This document shows positions 55,901 through 64,000 of a stretch of 64,000 bases of DNA, one piece after another. Location: contig JABUQX010088693.1 in NCBI GenBank assembly GCA_015478945.1, positions 30,001 to 94,000 of the forward strand. The letters are read 5' to 3'. The notes under the pieces are model-generated. The model worked only from the letters and a program-made list of their open reading frames with translations. It did not search any database and had not been told where the DNA came from. Within the stretch, counting starts at the first letter, position 1. Every line of letters begins with the position of its first letter. The DNA is from Trachelipus rathkii (taxonomy: Eukaryota; Arthropoda; Malacostraca; Isopoda; Trachelipodidae). The translations under genes and the position numbers were made by a program.

Positions 55901-58839
55901 ACTACGAACTTTGATAGAAGTAATAGGCAATTAATATATGAATCGAGTTAAACTTTAGGGTTAATTAAATATTACGCGTGGCCCAGAATCAGAATCAGCG
56001 TAATCTCGCCAGTGAGAACATGAAAGTTGATACGTAGTCGGTACTGGCGGTATGTCTAACTCTGTTAAACACGTCAGAACTCACACAGATTGTAGGTCCT
56101 CCCCTGGATATCTAGGGGGAGACCACAGATAGGTATATAGGATTTCTAAACACATGATTAGCACTCAACATTCCGCAATGCACTCGAGACACACACTCAG
56201 ACAGTTCACAGCACGCTACACGTAATTCAGGATCAGGATGAAGGTCTCGAGTGGGACTGCAAAAGTACATATTAACAGATACTCAGATATATAATAAAAA
56301 TTAGATTAAAACAATTGCTCATAAAAATACGAAAAAATAAAAAATCTATATGACTTTTATTATGAATAAATAAATTCCTTTCGATTTTATTCAATGTAAC
56401 TCAAATTATTTACCCTTTAGAAATATATAGAGGAAGTCATATATATTATATATAAAGAGAGTAATTATATATATATGTATAGAAATAGAGAATATGATGA
56501 GAGATGCTATTTGACTATAGTAGGGTGAGCCTATATGTCACGCCAGCCTATATATAGTTATACTATAAACTAATATATTTATATAATACTAGTATTCCTG
56601 AAAGGTTAAAATTAGAGATATATATAGTAAGTGTAATATATAATAGAAAGAATTATATGATAGAATAATAGCTAGATATTATATAAGATTAGCAAAGTAA
56701 CCCAAAAGAGAGGAATACTTATCCATCTAATGCCAGGCGATCTCACAATTACTTTTTTTTAGGTCGCGTATCCACTTAAGACATAATGAATAATGTATAA
56801 GATGTACCTTGCAATATCGAACTATTATTTACAGGCCATAATAATTGTAGAGGTAAGTAAGATGAATTATAATAGAAAAGATATATAAGTAGATAATATA
56901 AAGTAGAGAGATAATATTAGAAAGTAAATATAATTGAAGAATTTAATTAATTGTTTATTTTGTTTAACTAAATTTAATTTAGATTAATTTTAAAATTATA
57001 GATATATGATAGAAATATAGATAGTAGATAGATATAAGGGTGTAGACCCAGGTATAGCTATAAAAAAAAACAAAATATTTTGTCATTTAGTTATTTTTCT
57101 TGGCGTTACCCAACCACAAGCTACTTTACCATCATTACGTATCGCCACTTCTGAGGAGACCAGATGATGCTAATAGCAGGCGCATCAAAGAAGACTAACT
57201 GAAGTGATATTGCTCCGGAAGTCAATCTATTCCTTGTCAATTTGCAGCAGAACAATTATGTAATGAATGTTACTGTGTCGATTATCTGACGAGACTGACG
57301 CATGCATTACAGTAGCCATACGTGATATTCCATTGCCCAACATAAACCATAGCAAGGGAGGCAAAGTTCTAGGGTGTTTACGGCATCAGTCGGATTCAAA
57401 AAATTATTATGATGTCCAGGGAACACGGAAAAGCCCAAGAGGCCGGGTCGCAAATATTGCTGCACTGTGAAGAGCACTCACTGGGGAAATAGAAAACACT
57501 GAATAGTGCATTTAGCAAGCATTCACTATCTCACGAACACCAAATTGACTAACTGTCAGGTATGATGCCGATGTCGATGACCCCGTCCCCGTAGTTTTTG
57601 GTTCCCGCAAAGATGACGAAGAATCTCTCACACACCGAGGGATTTTTCGAGATCTTGATTTCTTAGTCAGTATACGACATTGGGGGGGAACGAAAGACGA
57701 GAGAACGACAGAGCTATGATGGGGCAATGAACTGAGTGGTTCATCTACATTCATGTGGCAGAGCTGCCAGAATGGCGGAAGAGGAGAGGGATACAAGATT
57801 TATTTGTGTTTCACAGGCTGGCTGTAGAAATGACGAAGATATTTTTTTGAGAAAGATTACTCGGCTGCAAGGATTAGTTGTAAGAAACAGAATAATCGAA
57901 TAACGAATATATCTGCTAAGAAATTATCGGCTTTTCAAATACTCGGACACCTATAATCGAGCAAAATATCGCATATTGCTCGCAAGAGATAATATGGCGA
58001 TATTTTTTGGCCATCCTCTGAGTAAATAATGCGAAACATAGCAGAATTCTAAACACACATACGAATTAACAACAATGTGTTGAACCAATAAACGTTCACA
58101 AAGAAACTCTCATATAATATGGCAGCTAAACATTTGTCTTCCTAGACCTAAATATATCATTCCAAGCGCTTGTATAACCCTTTAATGAATAAACGTAACT
58201 TAAAATAACAACAGAATCCAATGATAATAACAGCCTAATAAATAAAAAGATTTGAAAACATTCTTTAAAAAAATATCTCTGAATAAAAAAAGAAGTAAAT
58301 AATATAAAAGTTATAGCAAATGAACTCCCCATCTGTTCACATCTTTTCCTTAATCAATAAGGATTCCCTTGTCACAAGATTTTCACAGTAGTCCTTGAAA
58401 AAGAAAAAGCACGAGTGGCTGATCTGAAACGTTATTAAAAATTATGGATATTTTCAAACCACACTCTTTTTTTTTTTTTTAAGTAGCAAGTTGCCAATAT
58501 ATGGTAAGGTTTTTTAGTTACTGTAAAAAATAGCAATGAAATATAACCAGCTCTCACAAACTATCAATTTTCTTTCTTTCCATTTATTTGAGACATTTGA
58601 CAACATCACAAATAGGCGGACTTAAAAAAAAATGATTTTACAGTGCGATTTAAATGGCAAATCAATCACATACATTTAACGATATCATTAGAGGCATGTG
58701 CTAATTTACATTTAATAGATTTATTAATTTTATTTTACAAACTGAAAGTCACAAAAAGGACGGCAAAATAAGGGCTATAAACGCGAGCCAGCGGAATAAT
58801 ATCATAACGAGCGTACACTGCACTCTGCTCTTCATCTTT
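52981..58839. other. Mixed non-coding region, no gene assigned
   Basis: No recognisable domain. The 147-residue minus-strand frame at 54,721-55,164 and the 75-residue frame inside it in another register cannot both be coding, and both lie in purine-skewed DNA. A higher-complexity island at about 57,090-57,830 holds a 67-residue plus-strand frame (57,267-57,470) and, near 57,567-57,716, a stop-ended plus-strand frame (DDPVPVVFGSRKDDEESL, then RDLDFLVSIRHWGG). These are protein-like in composition but unassigned. Confidence 0.5.
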
Positions 58840-58859
58840 TTCTTTCTTTCTTTGAAATC

Positions 58860-58945
58860 TCTCTCTTTCTCCTCCTCTCTCTCTCTCCTCGCTCTCTACC
58901 CCTCTCTCGCTCTCAATCTCTCTCTTCTGCTCCATCTCTCTCCTG
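58860..58945. repeat. CT-rich polypyrimidine tract
   Basis: Interrupted CT repeat, preceded by a CTTT run near 58,836-58,853. It gives the Arg/Glu/Ser-rich frame on the minus strand (58,735-58,953), which is not a supported gene. Confidence 0.9.
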
Positions 58946-58994
58946 GCTCGCACACACTAATATAGATGAAATATAACAAAACCTCAAGAACAAA

Positions 58995-59125
58995 AAGACA
59001 CACAAGGCACAAAGACAAGACGACAAGCACAAGCACAAAAAGGGAGACAAGCACCCAAGGCGCAAAAAGCACAGAAGCACAAGCAACCAAGCACCCAAGC
59101 GGCCACAAGCCACAAAGGCAATGCT
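58995..59125. repeat. CAAGCAC-rich degenerate minisatellite
   Basis: Repeated caagcac, aagcacaa and acaagcaccc(aag) words in about 130 bp, with almost no T on the plus strand. The two overlapping minus-strand frames over it (58,896-59,165 and 58,913-59,149) are Leu/Val/Cys-rich translations of the repeat. Confidence 0.7.
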
Positions 59126-61029
59126 CGTGACTATATTCGCACACCTCACTCACAGTGAAAAACAAAAGATTAAATAAGACTCAGGACTATCTAGACGTGA
59201 TTTAAAAAAAGCAAAATCATTGAAGCAATTTTAAAGAAAATTTCTTTATTCAAACTTCAAATATATTTAGAATATTTAGAACAGTTTTATATAAAAGAAT
59301 ACTAAGAAATAAATTATAGAAAAGAACGATAAATAGGAGTCTTAAATTAGAAGAATGCAAATTATCGATATTAATAGATCAACAAATAAAAAAAAAAAAT
59401 GAAATACAGGCATTGTACCGCTATGTATGGAATGATGTATATAGAAAGGCTTTACAACACAAAAATAAGTAAGGAAAGAAACATTCGAAAGTGAAATGTA
59501 TAAATATTAAAGGAAGAGATAAAGAGGTTATAAAGATAAGAAATGGAATGTAAAAGATTTAAATTGCCCATCTAATCTATCAAAATTTTCTACGGTGTAC
59601 GTAAGGCAGATATAATATATGATAGAATTATATATAGTAATAAAAGAGAGAATAATTATAATTAGTATAATAATAATAGGAAATAATAAGTAATAATTAA
59701 TTAAAAAAACGGTTTATACAAGAATTTGATATAGCACTGACTAATAAATATTATATAGTGGATATAATGATAAATGTACGGTAAGAAAATAGGTCATGGT
59801 ATACGTAACATAGTTCATGTGGGTCGTTTCGGTAATACCATGGAATAATATTAATATATATAAATAGTGATCATTAAATATATATAATATCGTGATCTTG
59901 CTGGTATAATAATATAGGGAATATGCCATATTTTGTAGTACGCTTACCATAGGTTGACTCTTATGTTACTAGAACTGAGATAGGTGAATTATGAAGTATA
60001 AATATATAGGGATAAATACTCACATAATATGGTATAACTAGTATGATATTAGTTATATATGTAATGATTACGGGGGGTTATGATAGTGCGTGTGAATCCT
60101 GAAAAATGTATATATCCGAGTCTGTTGTCATTATGTAGGCTCGCGTTAGTAATGCTAGTGATAAGAATGGGATGTATCCAGGTGGGGGCCAATAGGCAGG
60201 CCTACGAGGAACCTCTGCGATATGAGGAGTCAAAGCCGATTACTAAAGCATTAATTATAAGTAACATAAATCTATATTTATATTATTAAGTAATACTATA
60301 TATCTCATATGATTATAATTATCATATGATGAATATCTAATGAGTGTGGGTTTTTTATGTACGTTATTGGCAAAGTGTTCCTAGTAACTTGATATAATAG
60401 TAATTTAAAATTATAATTGAGGGGTTGGTGATTTCAAAGTAGCTTATTATATATTTATTGTGAGTCGATAACTAACCTGTTCAACGCCTCGGTGTTAATT
60501 ACAACGTAAAAATTTATTATATATGTATTTATAATTAATCACAACAACCCTAGCTACGATACGGTGATAAATACATTCTCTTTAACCCCTGGTCTAAAGG
60601 TATATACAGAATATATATAATTATGATCTAAATATGTAGGTTATCTTAAGGCTACCGGGTATGATAGTGCAATTTAAATCCGATGGGTATAAAGTAAATA
60701 TACTAGTACACTAATAGGAGATGAGAACTATAAAACGTCATTGGTTTTTTCAGGCTCTATTTACTTCGCATAAATTAGATGTAAATCTTAATCTCTTGTA
60801 ATAAACTTCATACAATATTCTGAATCGCTAATACCTATACAATAAGGTTTCGAATAATGTAAATAGATAAATGTTAATCTCACTATTAGAGGATAGCGTA
60901 GATACATGAATAAATATTTAATGTAGAAACAAGACATAGCACTCGAAAGGTTCTATATTAGTGATAAAGGTATAGTAGTTAACTCATACCTTAGTAGCGA
61001 TGGATAGGCGCTAATAGTGTCCTACCAAA
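59126..61029. other. AT-rich non-coding DNA, no gene seen
   Basis: No repeat array or coding relic is recognised. A 69-residue plus-strand frame at 60,080-60,289 has balanced composition but no known motif. Confidence 0.55.
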
Positions 61030-62530
61030 TAGATATTTAATCACATATATGAATATATACAAAAATATATAAATATTTATATTATAATAAATATATGTAT
61101 AATTATATTATATATATATAATAATAATAAATATTATACATACATAGATATATATTATAAATATAATATATTATATATCATTTTTAATAAAAGAGAATAA
61201 TAATATTAATAATATATTAATATTATATGATATTAGATAAGTATTTTTATATATATCAGTATATTTATATATTATGATTTGATTAATAATAATATTATGA
61301 GTATTTAAAATAATAATCAAGTATAATCATACAAGAAAAAGAAATTATAATATTATGATATAAAGCGTCTACTCTCGATATCAACTATATAAATAATATA
61401 TGAGTAGCAACTCAATAATGATACATATGCCCTGGCCCTCCAATATTCCCCAAACCATTTAATATTATAACCCTCATTTATATCTAATAGATAATATAAT
61501 ATTATAATAGTATTTTCATTATAAATAATTATATACTTAATATTACGCTGATTAGAGTTAATGAATTTCTAATTTTATATATATATTAATTATATAAATA
61601 GATTATAGATAAAATAAATATTTAAAGATAATTTATTTATAAGTATTAATTAAGAAAACGATTCTCTTTTTCTAGGCCCCCGATGGAAATTAATCCTGGA
61701 GCTGAATATACAGCACCAGCTAGAGATATATTAATATGTATTAATATATAAATAATTAGAGGGGGGTAATTAAATAGAGTATATTAAATAGAGAAATAAT
61801 ATAAATTTAGAATTATAAGTTATATATAATAATAAGAATAAGATAAGATAATTAATAGAAATATAATGAAATAGTATAATAATATATAATAATATAAATA
61901 TTAAGATAAATAATAAGCATATATATAATATTAGAGTAAATATAAATAAATATATAATATATAGTAGTAAATAATATAGAGAGATATAGATATATAAGCA
62001 GGGTTGGGTCATATATATGTAGATATATAAAATAATATATATATTAGAGAGAGATAAGATATATTATATATAATATAGTAATATATTTATATATTATTAT
62101 AATAATATATATAATATATAATAATAAATATATATATATCTATGATGAATATATATATATATATATATTATAATATTATTTAATAATATATTAATTATAT
62201 ATAATATTTTATTATTATTAAATTATATTAGATAGATTAAATATATAGTATTCTATTATATATTTATAATAATATTATATATATATAATTATATAATATT
62301 ATTAATAACTTATATTAATATCATTAACAAACATCTAATTAATATATATATTATATATAAATAAATTATAATATTGATTAATAATAATATTTAATATATA
62401 ATAGTATAATATCGATTAAGATTATTATTATAATATATATATTAATAATATATAACTATATTAACTAGTATTATTTTATATTAATAATTTAATATATAAG
62501 TATTATAATATATTGATTATATTAATATTA
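61030..62530. repeat. Very AT-rich block with broken TA, TAA and TTAAT repeats
   Basis: About 1.5 kb dominated by A and T. TA runs are mostly under 15 bp, with many AAT and TTAATA steps. Short non-AT islands interrupt it at about 61,365-61,465 and 61,660-61,720. No frame is supported; the Ile/Leu/Tyr-rich minus-strand frame at 61,770-62,012 is compositional. Confidence 0.85.
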
Positions 62531-63470
62531 AGGGAATTTTGTCTCTTTATTTGTGTGCCACGGAAATCAGCTGTCTCATTAGAAATTTTTAAGGTTTATA
62601 ACATTATTTACAATTTTGTTTATAAATTTTTTATAAATAAATCTAGGTGTTAATAAATAATGATTAATCAGTTTGTACGAAAGACGATTTTATAATGAGA
62701 AATATTAAAGCATTAATTATTTTTAATAGTAATATAACGTATTGCGTCATACTTCACTAATAAGAAAAAGTGTGATGTTAACTTTTAATATTGACCGATA
62801 TACTAATAATAATACTTTAATAGTATATCAGTATAGTACTATTAATTAATTTGCTATCATTATTAATTATCATGAAAACAGTAGATAATAGTATATATAC
62901 TATTAATCATTGAGTTGATAGTTATATAAGTATAATGTTTATGTACAACACTAATAATTTTGTTATACTATACTAAAATATATCTATATATTAATACTAT
63001 AATTTATATAGTAATATATATAAATTCTAACTATGATACATAACACGGACTTTTTTTTTTTATAATATACTTCTAGTTTATTTCTGAATTCCCATGGCAA
63101 ATATATATTGGATTCCTCGAATTCGTAATCAGAGAGTCCGAATGGACAAACTTTAGTTACTCAAAGGTGTCTTGAATTAATGTTAAAAGCATAAAAACAA
63201 GATAATATTGTGTCATTAATAGAGTAATCTCATAACGAACCCAAAAGAGTTGTGGATAGTGGTGAGTACCTAAGCTTTATAAGCTTTAACTTAATCTTAA
63301 CTTAGAGCCTAAAACCTGAACCTTAATTACTCTAACCTAAAACCTTATACCTCTAAATTCTAACGCCTACATGCGAGACTCGGGCTGTAAGAGAAATTTT
63401 TTTGATGTTGTGTCAATCATTTTCCCTGTCGACAATTTGTGCTAGTGTCTACTATAGTGTCACTCAAGCC
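62531..63470. other. AT-rich spacer with an AACCT-like patch
   Basis: At about 63,285-63,360 there are loose repeats such as taacttagagcctaaaacctgaacc and taacctaaaacctta, which resemble decayed CCTAA (TTAGG) sequence. Otherwise nothing is recognised. Confidence 0.4.
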
Positions 63471-63472
63471 CG

Positions 63473-64000
63473 CTTCACACCGAACGAATCTGAATCAATC
63501 CGAATGAATCAGAATCAACAAAAAGTTTGAGTGATGAAGATACGTGAAAGTTTCTCCCGTAGACGAGCATTTAGGAGTGATGGGATATTTCCATTAATAA
63601 TATTACAGTAACAGTATTATCATCTTAGAATCATAATGCCAACTCTCAAGTCAAGACGTAGTATAAAGAAAGATCTACACTTATAATTTTCAGATGATTC
63701 GGATTCTTTTGGCTGAAGGGCGCCTTAGACTCATCGTTATTATTAAGACGTGTCGTTAGAAAGACGTATGGTGCTGGAAATAAGGCCGAAGTAACTGCAT
63801 TCTGGAGTAGAAACTCGTCGGAGAAGATGAGAAAGCGGACGCACGAGTGAGAAGCGTCTTAGAAACGTGGGGGATGGACGCTAGAGCATTCGAAGGAAGA
63901 CGGTGTGCCCATTATAAACAACGCTTGTGTGTGGAATGTTCGAATCCAAATTCGAATCCGTAATCCAGCATACCCTTTGATTCGAATCGCGAATCCGTGT
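63473..64000. repeat. GAATC-rich end motifs, possible edge of an interspersed element
   Basis: cttcacaccgaacgaatctg and aatcaatccgaatgaatcag (63,473-63,519) share GAATC/GAATG words with gttcgaatccaaattcgaat, ccgtaatcc and gattcgaatcgcgaatccgt near the right edge. Some of the right-hand words are inverted relative to each other (ggattcg versus cgaatcc). This could be the terminal region of a DNA transposon cut off by the window, or a simple degenerate repeat. Confidence 0.35.

Noticed and set aside
63285..63360. Telomere end
   Set aside because: The CCTAA-like words are few, irregular and embedded in other sequence, so a chromosome end is not supported.

Overview
The window looks like non-coding, repeat-dominated nuclear DNA from an animal, most likely an arthropod and perhaps a decapod crustacean. 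The evidence is very high AT content, several hundred-base (TA)n, (CT)n and (TAA)n microsatellites, decayed LINE, mariner-like and retrotransposon sequences, and short TTAGG-type runs (the arthropod telomere unit, also common inside arthropod genomes). The taxon is inferred from repeat style, not from any conserved host gene. I found no intact protein-coding host gene, no rRNA or tRNA that I can support, no CRISPR array and no operon. Nearly all long open frames are translated microsatellites or chance frames in base-skewed DNA.

Layout. 1-10 kb is the best-preserved part. It holds a composite (TA)n array (1.9-2.5 kb), a diverged tandem array of about 250-283-bp units (3.0-4.5 kb), a CT/TA tract (4.9-5.2 kb), a 5'-truncated LINE whose 3' end runs into (TA)n (5.77-7.04 kb), further CT/TA and TA tracts, a 300-bp (TAA)n tract (8.1-8.4 kb), and a decayed DDE transposase of the mariner-like, DUF4817-type group (8.86-9.85 kb). 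10-19 kb is AT-rich with little recognisable content. At 19.34-19.51 kb there is a small reverse-transcriptase relic. At 20.6-21.9 kb there is a GC-rich, poly(A/T)-tailed interspersed repeat in several copies, two of which sit in an unusual A-X-A'-X' inverted arrangement with a flanking module X. At about 22.5-23.9 kb, on the minus strand, is a probable decayed 3' end of a Ty3/gypsy-like element (integrase C-terminal GPF motif, acidic tail, purine tracts).

From about 24 kb to the end the DNA is low in recognisable content. The plus strand is pyrimidine-rich and G-poor in parts of 24-36 kb, then purine-rich and C-poor in much of 38-57 kb. Microsatellites that are perfect in the first 10 kb are broken up here, and coding relics nearly vanish. 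This may be real decay or skew, or low-accuracy consensus sequence. Local structures worth noting are a cluster of dyads at 36.47-36.54 kb, a degenerate minisatellite of roughly 35-45 bp at 37.4-38.0 kb, a CAAGCAC-rich patch at 59.0 kb, a very AT-rich block at 61.0-62.5 kb, and GAATC-rich motifs at the right edge.

No gene network can be described. What can be reconstructed is a history of mobile-element insertion, decay and microsatellite expansion. I do not see a convincing new biological system. The best candidate for something undescribed is the 20.6-21.9 kb GC-rich repeat family and its inverted arrangement.
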